The notes below the pieces were generated by a model. It was not told where the DNA came from. It did no database searches and saw only the letters and a list, made by a program, of their open reading frames with translations. This document shows, piece by piece, positions 1 through 7,409 of a DNA stretch of 64,000 nt. Both the position numbers and the translations under genes were made by a program. Each line of letters opens with the position of its first letter. Position 1 is the stretch's first letter. The stretch is from the NCBI GenBank assembly GCA_963825645.1, contig CAWGTT010000010.1:62001-126000 (forward strand), in the 5' to 3' direction. The stretch comes from JADJPO01 sp963825645 (GTDB taxonomy: Bacteria > Actinomycetota > Actinomycetes > Actinomycetales > Kineosporiaceae).

Positions 1-363
1 GCTCAAGTTCACATCGATCACCTGCCGGAACTGATCGGGAGTCTCCCGGGTGGCCGGCACCGCCGTGCCGACCCCGGCGTTGTTGACCAGGATGTCGACC
101 CTGCCGAACTCCTCCATGGCCGTAGCCACGAGGTGGTCGCACGCCTCGGGGTCCGCCACATCCGTCGCCAGGGTGAGCGCCCGGCGTCCCGCCTCGCGAA
201 CCAAGCTCGCAGTGTCCGCGAGCCGCTCGGCGCGTCGCGCCCCCAGCGCGAGGTCGGCCCCGGCCTCGGCGAGCCCCTGCGCGAAGGCGACCCCGAGACC
301 GCTCGAGGCACCGGTGACCACGGCGACCCGGCCGTCAAGGCGGAACATCTCGGCGACCGTCAT
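1..363 (-). CDS. SDR family NAD(P)-dependent oxidoreductase, C-terminus cut by window edge
   Basis: Reading leftwards from ATG at 363, 121 codons are present before the window ends, so only the N-terminal half is seen. The cofactor-binding motif TGASSGLG is at residues 17-24 and the NNAG motif at 94-97, both typical of classical short-chain dehydrogenases. An acidic residue (Asp68) follows the third strand region. The Ser-Tyr-Lys catalytic residues would lie beyond the edge. The start has no strong Shine-Dalgarno sequence and ATG at residue 6 is an alternative. The substrate cannot be inferred. It is divergent from the ABC1 kinase-like gene. Confidence 0.9.
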   Translation of the reverse strand, partial: MTVAEMFRLDGRVAVVTGASSGLGVAFAQGLAEAGADLALGARRAERLADTASLVREAGRRALTLATDVADPEACDHLVATAMEEFGRVDILVNNAGVGTAVPATRETPDQFRQVIDVNLS

Positions 364-467
364 GGGAGCAGCCTACGAGCCAGCACAACGAGTGCTGTTC
401 TCCCCCGGCTGAAGGGGGAAATGAGCACCAGCTGGCGCGACCTGGCCGCCCTGGGCAGGGTGGGAGC

Positions 468-1799
468 GTGCGAGCGAACGGCGTCCGCAGTCTGGTCCGG
501 GCGGCGACCCTGCTGTCGCTACCCGCGGGGACGGCGCTGCTCGGCGTCGAGAGCCTGGCCCGCCGCTTCGCCGGACAGGACGCCGACCAAGTGCGCCGTG
601 ACGTCCGGGCCCGCAACGTCGCCCGCACCCGACGCGTGCTCGGCCGGGCCAAAGGCGGAGCGCTGAAGGCCGGACAGTTCCTGTCGGCCGTCGAGGCGTT
701 GATGCCCGCCGATCCCGACCAGACGTGGCAGCAGGCGCTGACCGCCCTGCAGGACGCCAACCCCGGTATGCCGTGGCCAGACGCGCGCGCCGTGCTCGAA
801 GCCGAGCTGGGCCCGAACTGGCGGTCCCGCTTCACTGACTTCGAAACCCGCCCATCGGCCGCGGCGTCCATCGGCCAGGTGCACCGGGCCCGCTGGAACG
901 ACGGGACGGCGACCGGCCGCCCGGTCGCGGTCAAAGTCCAGTACCCCGGAGTGCGCGAGGCCATCCTCTCCGACGTCCGGATGCTGTCGCTGGCCGGCCG
1001 CGCCGCCGGCCTGGTAGCCCGCCGGCTGGCCCTACCGGCACTGGTCGCCGAGCTCCGCACTCGACTCCTGGAGGAGCTCGACTACACCCGGGAAGCCGCG
1101 CACCAGAACGCCTTTCACGCCGTCTACACCCGCCCCGGCAGTCAGGCCCAGGCCGAGGCGGTGGTACCGGGCGTCGTCCATGCCACCCGCCGGGTGCTGG
1201 TCCAGGACTGGCTGGACGGCGAGCCGCTGGCCCGCGTGGCCGTCACCGCAAGCCAGGCCCAGCGCGATCGGCTGGGACTGCTCTACCAGCGCTTCCTGCT
1301 GTCCGGTCCGGAACGCACCGGTCTGCTGCACACCGATCCGCATCCCGGCAACTTTCGGCTGCTCGACGACGGACGCCTCGGCGTGCTCGACTTCGGCTCC
1401 TGCCTCCCGCTGCCCGGCGGGCTACCGTCCGGCTTCGGCGCGCTGATCCAGGCGCTGACGGCCGGTGAGGACGACGATGTGCTGGCCGCGCTGCGCGGGT
1501 ACGGACTGCTCCGCCCCGACGTGGAGATCGACGTGGTCAAGCTGCGCGACTACCTCTCGCCGTTCAGCGACCCAGCCCGGCACGAGGTCTTCACCTACTC
1601 CCAGGAGTGGCTACGCGGCCAGTTCGCCCGCGTCAACGACCCGCGCAGCCCCGAGTTCTCGGTCGGGCTGAAGCTGTCCATCCCGCCGGAACAGCTGCTC
1701 ACCTACCGGGTATGGCTGGGCATCGTCGGCGTGCTCTCCCAGCTGGAGGCCACGGTCGCGGTGCGGTCCGAGTTGCGCCGCTGGCTGCCCGGGTTCTGA
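468..1799 (+). CDS. ABC1/AarF (UbiB-like) atypical kinase family protein
   Basis: A 443-residue protein with the diagnostic features of the ABC1/UbiB/ADCK family: KGGALKAGQ at residues 62-70 (KxGQ motif), AAASIGQVHRA near 131-141, the nucleotide-site lysine in AVKVQYPG near 156, HTDPHPGN at 288-295 and LDFG at 307-310. Family members are atypical kinases or ATPases. UbiB supports ubiquinone synthesis in proteobacteria, but the role in actinobacteria, which use menaquinone, is not settled. No clear C-terminal membrane pair is seen. The GTG start at 468 opens the frame right at the kinase N-terminus. The gene ends seven bases before a long palindrome that faces the convergent epimerase gene. 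Confidence 0.9.
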   Translation: MRANGVRSLVRAATLLSLPAGTALLGVESLARRFAGQDADQVRRDVRARNVARTRRVLGRAKGGALKAGQFLSAVEALMPADPDQTWQQALTALQDANPGMPWPDARAVLEAELGPNWRSRFTDFETRPSAAASIGQVHRARWNDGTATGRPVAVKVQYPGVREAILSDVRMLSLAGRAAGLVARRLALPALVAELRTRLLEELDYTREAAHQNAFHAVYTRPGSQAQAEAVVPGVVHATRRVLVQDWLDGEPLARVAVTASQAQRDRLGLLYQRFLLSGPERTGLLHTDPHPGNFRLLDDGRLGVLDFGSCLPLPGGLPSGFGALIQALTAGEDDDVLAALRGYGLLRPDVEIDVVKLRDYLSPFSDPARHEVFTYSQEWLRGQFARVNDPRSPEFSVGLKLSIPPEQLLTYRVWLGIVGVLSQLEATVAVRSELRRWLPGF

Positions 1800-1805
1800 C
1801 CGGCC

Positions 1806-1867
1806 GCTCTTGTGGACACGTGCTCGAGGACACGCCGGCGTGTCCTCGAGCACGTGTCCACAAGAGC
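1806..1867. repeat. Palindromic element copy 1, probable bidirectional terminator
   Basis: A perfect 31+31 bp inverted repeat with no loop lies between the stop of the ABC1 gene (1799) and the stop of the convergent epimerase gene (1878). Its core GTGGACAC...CTCGAGGACACG recurs at 9964-10051 and 40250-40300. Compared with those copies, the three bases after GTGGACAC are GTG here and TTT there, and the opposite arm changes to match (CAC against AAA). This indicates selection for the folded structure. A bidirectional transcription terminator is the simplest role, inferred from position. Confidence 0.85.
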
Positions 1868-1877
1868 TGGGGTGTTG

Positions 1878-2747
1878 TCAGACGTGGTCGCGCCAGGAGT
1901 GCTCCGGGGAGTAGCCGAGAAGGCTCCGGGCCTTGTCGATGCACAGCAGGGTTTCGTGCTCACCGAGCTCTCGGCGCACTGGGACTCCCGGAAAGACCTC
2001 TGCCACAAGGGATGCACTGGAACGCGACATCACCGTATCGGCGTTGGCGATCACGAACACCTCGCACCCCGGCCGCTCGTAGGCAAGCCCGCGCCGGACC
2101 GCCTGGGCGCCGTCGCGCGCGTCGATGTACCCCCACAGGTTCCACTGGCGCAGCGTCGGGTCCGCGTCGAAGGCCGGAAACGCCGCGTAGTCCTCGACCT
2201 CCATCACGTTCGAGAACCGCAGGCCCACCATGGTCAGTTCGCCGTCCCAGCGGCACAGGTGGGCGGCCATCTCCTCCTCGAGCACCTTGGTCAGCGAGTA
2301 GGTCGACTCCGGCCGGGGCCGGTACTCCTCGTCCACCGGGACGTACGGCGGCGGGGTGGCGAACGGCAGGCCCAGCACGGTCTCGCTGGACGCCCACACC
2401 ACTTTCTTAACCCCGACCGCCCGTGCGGCGTTGAACGCGTTCCAGGTCGCAGTCGCGTTGTTGGCGAACGTCGCCGAGTTGGGCACCAACCCGGGTGCCG
2501 GTACAGCGGCCAGGTGCACGACCGCGTCCGGCCGCGGGCCGCGTTCGTCGACGTGCCCGCCGACCACCTCCAGCACCTGCCCGTAGTCGGTCAGGTCCAC
2601 GACCAGCGACTCAACCGCGCCGGCCACGCCGGCAGGCCGAGGGGCCCGGTCCACCGCGAGCACGCTCCACCCGTGCTCCGTCAGGTCCGCCACCACTGCT
2701 CGTCCCAGCTTGCCCGCTGCCCCGGTCACCACCACGCGTCCTGTCAT
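1878..2747 (-). CDS. NAD-dependent epimerase/dehydratase (extended SDR)
   Basis: A 289-residue extended short-chain dehydrogenase. TGAAGKLG at residues 8-15 is the NAD-binding loop, the acidic residue in LAVDRAP (Asp33) fits NAD preference, and the YSLTK motif at 150-154 supplies the catalytic Tyr and Lys with SSE near 120-122. It probably acts on a sugar nucleotide or related hydroxy substrate; the substrate is not identifiable. The start chosen is ATG 2747, preceded by GGGAGGA at good spacing; a longer frame upstream lacks such support. It is monocistronic, convergent with the ABC1 gene, and separated from it by the palindromic element. Confidence 0.9.
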   Translation of the reverse strand: MTGRVVVTGAAGKLGRAVVADLTEHGWSVLAVDRAPRPAGVAGAVESLVVDLTDYGQVLEVVGGHVDERGPRPDAVVHLAAVPAPGLVPNSATFANNATATWNAFNAARAVGVKKVVWASSETVLGLPFATPPPYVPVDEEYRPRPESTYSLTKVLEEEMAAHLCRWDGELTMVGLRFSNVMEVEDYAAFPAFDADPTLRQWNLWGYIDARDGAQAVRRGLAYERPGCEVFVIANADTVMSRSSASLVAEVFPGVPVRRELGEHETLLCIDKARSLLGYSPEHSWRDHV

Positions 2748-2861
2748 GGCCCGATCCTCCCGCCTTCTGGCACCCAGAGATGGTCGCCAGCCGAGAGGCA
2801 ACGTTCCTCGTGTGGCGACAGCTCGTCGAGACACGCCGACGCGGCGCCCGGCAACTCCCCC

Positions 2862-3758
2862 TCAATGGTGCTCATGGACCAGGGGGCGGAGCAGCCGTGC
2901 GGTGAGCGTCAGGAACGCCAGAGCGAGGACGACGAAGACTGCGCTGCTCGACGGGGAGGCGGCGGGGTCGTCCTGGGCCACCATGACCACCCCCATCGCG
3001 GCGACCGCGCAGCCCAGCAGGGCGCCCCAGCCGACCACCGCGTACATCAGCCGGGTTGCCCACGGGGCCCGGCGAGTCACACCGATGGCCGTCACCACTG
3101 CGACCGGGACGACGATGCCCAGGTCCATCCACTTCACCACCCAGAACACCGCCGGGCTCTGGGTGTACTCCACGCCGTACGGCGCTCCACCGACCACGTC
3201 GACCACACCGCGAAGGTGCAGACCGAGGGTGAGGAACGCCGCGACGAACCACAGCACGCCGGCCACGGTCCGGCGCATCAGCGGGCTCGGGTCGGGCAGC
3301 GTCACGGCGCCGATGAGCTGCCAGGCCAGGACGAACGCCGCGCCGCCGAGCAGGAAGACGGCCAGGAACAACGGGAAGAACCGCTCGCTGTTCCCGGGCT
3401 CGGTCGCGAACTCCCCACCCACCGCGAGCTGGGTGTAGAGGTAGATCGCGAAGGCGGCGGGGCCCAGCGCCAGAACAGGTCCGATGCGATGACCCCGCCA
3501 GGTCAGGACGCCGGCCACCAGCGAGGCGGGGACCACGAGCGCCAGCGCGACGGCGTCCCCGCCGACGACCTGGTTGAGCACGTCGTCGACCACGTGATAT
3601 TCGAGGACGCCGAGGCCCAGCGGACCGAGAACCGACGCGGTGGCCACTCCCAGCCCCAGGACGACGAGCACGCCGGCCAGCACTCGCTCGGTCCGGGACG
3701 GCGTCGCCGTCCGCTCGACGCTCGCCGCCGCGGTCACGGCCGCCTCGCCGCTCATCAT
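2862..3758 (-). CDS. Multipass membrane protein of unknown function
   Basis: A 298-residue hydrophobic protein with about seven or eight predicted transmembrane segments, for example VLAGVLVVLGLGVATASVL near residue 26 and later stretches around GVVMVAQDD. No enzyme or transporter signature was recognised. The start ATG at 3758 overlaps the TGA of the upstream hydrolase as ATGA, so the two are translationally coupled and probably work in one pathway at the membrane. The polar N-terminal 20 residues and the His-rich C-terminal tail (HEHH) are likely outside the membrane. Function unknown. Confidence 0.85.
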   Translation of the reverse strand: MMSGEAAVTAAASVERTATPSRTERVLAGVLVVLGLGVATASVLGPLGLGVLEYHVVDDVLNQVVGGDAVALALVVPASLVAGVLTWRGHRIGPVLALGPAAFAIYLYTQLAVGGEFATEPGNSERFFPLFLAVFLLGGAAFVLAWQLIGAVTLPDPSPLMRRTVAGVLWFVAAFLTLGLHLRGVVDVVGGAPYGVEYTQSPAVFWVVKWMDLGIVVPVAVVTAIGVTRRAPWATRLMYAVVGWGALLGCAVAAMGVVMVAQDDPAASPSSSAVFVVLALAFLTLTARLLRPLVHEHH

Positions 3759-5356
3759 CGGACCGCCGTCTCGGCCAGCACGTTTGCGGTCATGACCTGG
3801 TGGAACAGCTCGGGTTGCTCGAACAGCGGTCGGTGTCCGGACGTCGCGAACTCGACCCACTGCTTGGACGGCGCCTCGAGCGCATCGAACCACTGGCGGG
3901 CGAGATCGGCGCGTCCCCGCGGCTCGTAACGGCCCTCGACCAAGTAGACCGGGACGTCCAGTCGGGTGGCGTCGGTGCGGAAGTCGACGTCCTGTAGCTG
4001 GGGGTACAGCACCGAGAACGTGTCGAGCAGGCCGCGGGCCAGGTTCACCGTGTCGAGCACGCCGTACTCCTCGACCGGCAGGTTCTCCAGCATCTGCCCC
4101 GCGCCCTCGGCGTTCACGCTGTGGTCGTAGGGGTACACATCCTGCTCGTAGCCGAGGACCGTCGGGTAGTCGAGCAGGTCGGCGTACGGCGGTGGCCCGT
4201 TCGCCTGCAGCTGGTCTGCTAGGGCCGTCCGCCCGGTGGCCCGGGCCCACGCCAGAGTGTCGTCGTAGAAGATCCGGTCGGTCTGGCTCGGGCTGACCAT
4301 CTGGCCGACGCCGACGAACGCGGCGTACCGCTCCGGGTGCGACTGCACGGCCCGCACTCCCAGGATCGTCCCCCAGGACTGCCCGACCAGGTAGATCTTC
4401 TCGGCGCCGAAGCGCTGCTGCAGGTACCCGGTCACGCCGTCCACGTCGTCCACCGCCGACGGCAGGGTCATGGTCGACATGGGCTCGATCTGGTCGTACG
4501 AGCGACCGGTCCCGCGCTGGTCCAGCGTGGCCACCACGAAGTCACGCTCCAGCGCCTGACCGTGGCGGCGCATCGCGCCCAGCTCACTGCCGCCCGGGCC
4601 TCCGGCCAGGAACAGCAGCACTGGGTTGGTCACGTCGTCGCCGCGGATCATCACCGACAGGTCGTGGCCACCGACCGGAACCCGCGTCAGCTCGGCGACA
4701 CCACCCGCCTGCCCCGGCCCGGCGGTGGACGGGATCGCCGCCGTCGTGGCCGGGCGGGCGACCAGAACCGCGAGCGCCAGCAAGCTCACGCCCGCACCCA
4801 CGGCCACAAGCCGCCGGGTGTACAGCCCGGCCGTCCCCCACCGTCCCCTGCGTGGGCCTGGAGCGGCCCGGCGCCGTGCGTTCGCGGCGCCAACGGCCGC
4901 GCCGAGCACCATCGGGGCCAGGGTCAGTAGGCCGTGGAAGCCCCGGCCCGACACGAGCGCGATCAGCCCGTACATGCTGCCGGGATGGACCCCGTCCACG
5001 GTCGGGCCCGTCGCACCCACCCGCACGACCTCGAACACGGCCACGAAGACCACCGGCGCGACGAGCATCGACCACCGCGACCGGGTCAGGGCCCCCACCG
5101 CCACACCCACGACCAGGCCGAGCAGCATCGCGGCGAGCGCCTGGACGACCGTCACCGGACCTCGCGGCGTCCACCATCCCGCCACTACGCCGAACAGGGC
5201 CGCTGACGACACGGCGAGCCCCACCCCGCCACGCTGATCACCGAGCACGCGCCGCCGCACCGTTGGAGCCGAAGCCTTCGCAGGCGGGTACGCCCCTGGC
5301 TGGTCGGACGTCCCCGTCACGGTCGACGCCTCCGGCATCCGCTCGGCCCCCGACAT
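3755..5356 (-). CDS. Alpha/beta hydrolase (proline iminopeptidase-like) with N-terminal membrane domain
   Basis: A 533-residue two-part protein. Residues about 45-200 contain several membrane segments; the C-terminal ~310 residues are an alpha/beta hydrolase of the prolyl-aminopeptidase type, with GGPGGS near 252-257 (oxyanion loop), DQRGTGRS near 279-286 and the nucleophile elbow GQSWG at 325-329. A late His in TSGHRPLF completes the triad. The usual iminopeptidase is about 310 residues and lacks the membrane part. The start is ATG 5356, preceded by GGAGG at about 8 nt; the in-frame GTG nine bases upstream overlaps that site. It is coupled to the downstream membrane protein. Substrate unknown. 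Confidence 0.88.
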   Translation of the reverse strand: MSGAERMPEASTVTGTSDQPGAYPPAKASAPTVRRRVLGDQRGGVGLAVSSAALFGVVAGWWTPRGPVTVVQALAAMLLGLVVGVAVGALTRSRWSMLVAPVVFVAVFEVVRVGATGPTVDGVHPGSMYGLIALVSGRGFHGLLTLAPMVLGAAVGAANARRRAAPGPRRGRWGTAGLYTRRLVAVGAGVSLLALAVLVARPATTAAIPSTAGPGQAGGVAELTRVPVGGHDLSVMIRGDDVTNPVLLFLAGGPGGSELGAMRRHGQALERDFVVATLDQRGTGRSYDQIEPMSTMTLPSAVDDVDGVTGYLQQRFGAEKIYLVGQSWGTILGVRAVQSHPERYAAFVGVGQMVSPSQTDRIFYDDTLAWARATGRTALADQLQANGPPPYADLLDYPTVLGYEQDVYPYDHSVNAEGAGQMLENLPVEEYGVLDTVNLARGLLDTFSVLYPQLQDVDFRTDATRLDVPVYLVEGRYEPRGRADLARQWFDALEAPSKQWVEFATSGHRPLFEQPELFHQVMTANVLAETAVR

Positions 5357-5583
5357 CCTTCCCACCTCCGCGTTGACGACTCCCTCTAGGTCTACGGGGA
5401 TAGTCGGGCCGTGTGGCGGGGACCTTCGCCATCAAGGCGGCATCCGGAGTCCGGGCGCCAAGGTGGCCGGATGCTCGACCCGTAGTCCCGGAACGCGTTG
5501 GTTCACAGGTCATTAGCCACAATCGAGCGGCTGGCACGGTGACCGGCAGAGGGCGGGTCCGCCGTCCCGCGTGCCAGTCCGGC
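5357..5583. other. Intergenic region with no recognised gene
   Basis: About 225 bp upstream of the membrane-fused hydrolase and downstream of the next hydrolase, both on the minus strand. It presumably carries the promoter of the 3755-5356 gene. No convincing hairpin, RNA gene or conserved short frame was found. Confidence 0.4.
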
Positions 5584-5621
5584 GGTCAGGCCTGCGTCGG
5601 TCAGGCCTGCGTCGGTCTGGC
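5584..5621. repeat. 15-bp tandem repeat duplicating the stop region of the hydrolase gene
   Basis: The unit GGTCAGGCCTGCGTC (plus strand) occurs twice exactly (5584-5598, 5599-5613) and a third time imperfectly. Read on the minus strand it duplicates the last codons and TGA stop of the hydrolase gene, so a second in-frame TGA lies 15 bp beyond the first. It looks like a replication-slippage duplication with no effect on the protein. Confidence 0.75.
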
Positions 5622-6542
5622 CTCGTCCTGTTCGTCGCGGACGACGCGGCTGCGGGCCGCCATCCGCTCACGGAGCATCGCGCGATCGATAGGGACCGGC
5701 TGGGTCGAGTCGAGGAAGGACAGCAGGACACGGGTGAACCGGGCCGGTTCGTCCATGTGGGGGAAGTGCTGAGCCTGCTCGAAGACCTCCAGCACGCTGC
5801 CGGGAATGATCGCGTGCGCCTGATGGGCGTGGGCGAGCGGGATGACGGTGTCCAGGGCGCCCCACACGATCAGGGTGGGCCGGCCCTCGGTCAGGTAGAG
5901 CCGGTCGCTTGCGTTGACCCGTTGCCCTCCGGGCTCGACGACGCTGCGCAGGGTGTGGACGAACGCGCTGCGGGCGGGGTTGTTCACCAGCGTTCCATAG
6001 CCTCGGGCGATCTCCAGCATCGACGGGCGGGGCCGGAACGAAAGCCGACGCAGCACCCGACCGGCGGCCGCGCCCGCGTCGCGAACGACGTTGTTGGCGA
6101 TCACCGGAAGGATGAACTCGACGCCGGGCAGGGTCGCCGCCCGCAGTGCCAGGCTCACCTCGCGACCCAGCCCGCCGCTGGAGACCAGCACCAGGCGCTC
6201 GCAGTGCTCGGGGTACTGGTAGGCGAACTGCATCCCCACCCCGCCACCGAGGGAGTGGCCGACGATCGTGGCGCGCTCGTGGCCGAAATGGTGCATCAGA
6301 TCGCGCAGGCTGCTGGCGAATGCGCCGAGGGAGTAGTCGCCGCGCGGCTTGTCGGAGTCACCGTGACCGAGCAGGTCGGGGGCGATGACGTGGGCGTGCT
6401 GGGACAGAGCCGGGATGACCGGGTCCCAGGTGGCACTGTTGCTGCTGATCCCGTGCACCAGGATGAGGACCGGCAGGGCGGGGTCGCCGGCGACCCGGAA
6501 GGCCACCCGATGTCCGTGCAACGTGACACTGGTCTGGCGCAT
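5601..6542 (-). CDS. Alpha/beta hydrolase
   Basis: A 313-residue alpha/beta hydrolase. It has the HGISSN oxyanion-loop region near residue 30, the DLLGHGDSDKP strand-loop near 55-65 and the GHSLGG nucleophile elbow near residue 95. A late Asp (ALDT near 227) and His (QAQHFPH near 256) complete the triad. The overall pattern resembles epoxide-hydrolase or 2-hydroxymuconic-semialdehyde-hydrolase relatives; the substrate is unknown. ATG 6542 is preceded by AGGAGG at good distance. The next gene upstream is the TetR regulator on the same strand, 88 bp away, so co-transcription with it is possible. Confidence 0.9.
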   Translation of the reverse strand: MRQTSVTLHGHRVAFRVAGDPALPVLILVHGISSNSATWDPVIPALSQHAHVIAPDLLGHGDSDKPRGDYSLGAFASSLRDLMHHFGHERATIVGHSLGGGVGMQFAYQYPEHCERLVLVSSGGLGREVSLALRAATLPGVEFILPVIANNVVRDAGAAAGRVLRRLSFRPRPSMLEIARGYGTLVNNPARSAFVHTLRSVVEPGGQRVNASDRLYLTEGRPTLIVWGALDTVIPLAHAHQAHAIIPGSVLEVFEQAQHFPHMDEPARFTRVLLSFLDSTQPVPIDRAMLRERMAARSRVVRDEQDEARPTQA

Positions 6543-6630
6543 GGCAGCCTCCTATTGCCCCCTGACCCCAGGAGAACACCTATCAAGCCCTGCGCGTCAG
6601 GTACCACACGTCCTTTCCCCGCCGATCGGG

Positions 6631-7335
6631 TCAGACGCCGCCGGCCGCATCGAGAGCGTCGTCGGCCAGGGCGAGTCGGGAGAGCGCCCCGATCAGTGCG
6701 TCCCCCACGTCGAGGGCGAGGAAGCCGTCCAGGACCAATGAGGCGAAGCCGTGGACCATGGTCCAGGCGACGATGTCGAGACCGGCCCGCACGCCGGGAC
6801 GCAGCAGTCCCCGGCGGTCGAGATCGTCCAGCTGCCGGCAGAGCACCTGGTAGGCGACCGACTCGCCGTCCATGGCTGCGGGGTCCTTGCCGTGGTCGTG
6901 GGCGCAGATCGGCCCGAACATGTGCCGGAAAACATGCGGGTTCTCCAGGGCGAACCCGACGTAGGCCTGGCCGGTACTGCGGAACCGGGCGATGGCAGCG
7001 GCGTCGTCGTCCCCGGGGACCGACGCGGTGGCCGCGAGCATGGCCGCGTCGAGCTCGGCCATTCCCTTGTGCGCGACGGCGACCATCAGAGCCGTCTTAT
7101 CCGGGAAGTGGGAGTAGGCCGCGCTGGGCGAGACGCCCACCGCCTGAGCGACCTGACGCAGCGATACGGCGTCCCCGCCGCGCTCACGGACCTGGGCCAG
7201 CGCCTCGATGACCAGGGCCTGCTCGAGGTCCCCGTGGTGGTACCCCTCGCGCCCGGCCACAGTAGGCAGGCCCGGCGATGCAGCACCGGACGGACTCGCA
7301 GGTCCAGCTGTCGTCCTTGTCGCAGATCTGGCCAT
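6631..7335 (-). CDS. TetR family transcriptional regulator (WHG-type C-terminus)
   Basis: A 234-residue regulator. The helix-turn-helix is at about residues 35-80, with VSLRQVAQAVGVSPSAAYSH as the recognisable core. The C-terminal segment around AWTMVHGFASLVL matches the WHG-type ligand-binding domain (TetR_C_33). ATG 7335 follows GGTAGGTG; a GTG directly upstream is an alternative. It is divergent from the MMPL exporter gene with only 60 bp between the starts, and that gap holds an operator-like palindrome, so it most likely represses the exporter and itself. The inducer is unknown. Confidence 0.93.
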   Translation of the reverse strand: MARSATRTTAGPASPSGAASPGLPTVAGREGYHHGDLEQALVIEALAQVRERGGDAVSLRQVAQAVGVSPSAAYSHFPDKTALMVAVAHKGMAELDAAMLAATASVPGDDDAAAIARFRSTGQAYVGFALENPHVFRHMFGPICAHDHGKDPAAMDGESVAYQVLCRQLDDLDRRGLLRPGVRAGLDIVAWTMVHGFASLVLDGFLALDVGDALIGALSRLALADDALDAAGGV

Positions 7336-7360
7336 CACCTACCGAGCATACCGCTCTATC

Positions 7361-7409
7361 TTGACAACGTTCAGATCATACGCCACGCTCCCGGTATGAA
7401 CAGTGTTCA
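7361..7409 (+). promoter_or_regulatory. Divergent promoter and TetR operator candidates
   Basis: TTGACA at 7361-7366 is a good -35 box for the MMPL gene, though no strong -10 follows at 17 bp. On the minus strand TATGAT (7375-7380) is a good -10 for the TetR gene. The perfect palindrome TGAACAGTGTTCA (7397-7409) overlaps the MMPL start codon, and GTTCAGAT occurs twice, 35 bp apart (7369, 7404). These are plausible operators for the adjacent TetR protein. Confidence 0.6.

Noticed and set aside
1812..3929. 705-codon open frame on the plus strand
   Set aside because: It begins inside the palindrome and is antisense to three well-supported minus-strand genes; composition (His/Arg/Gln-rich) is that of a GC-rich shadow frame.
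5584..5621. 15-bp tandem repeat as a regulatory site
   Set aside because: It duplicates the end of the hydrolase gene with its stop, which is better explained by slippage.
6751..7395. 5' extension of the MMPL frame, open back to 6751
   Set aside because: It runs antisense through the TetR gene; the family N-terminus fits ATG 7396 and the operator-promoter region lies just upstream.
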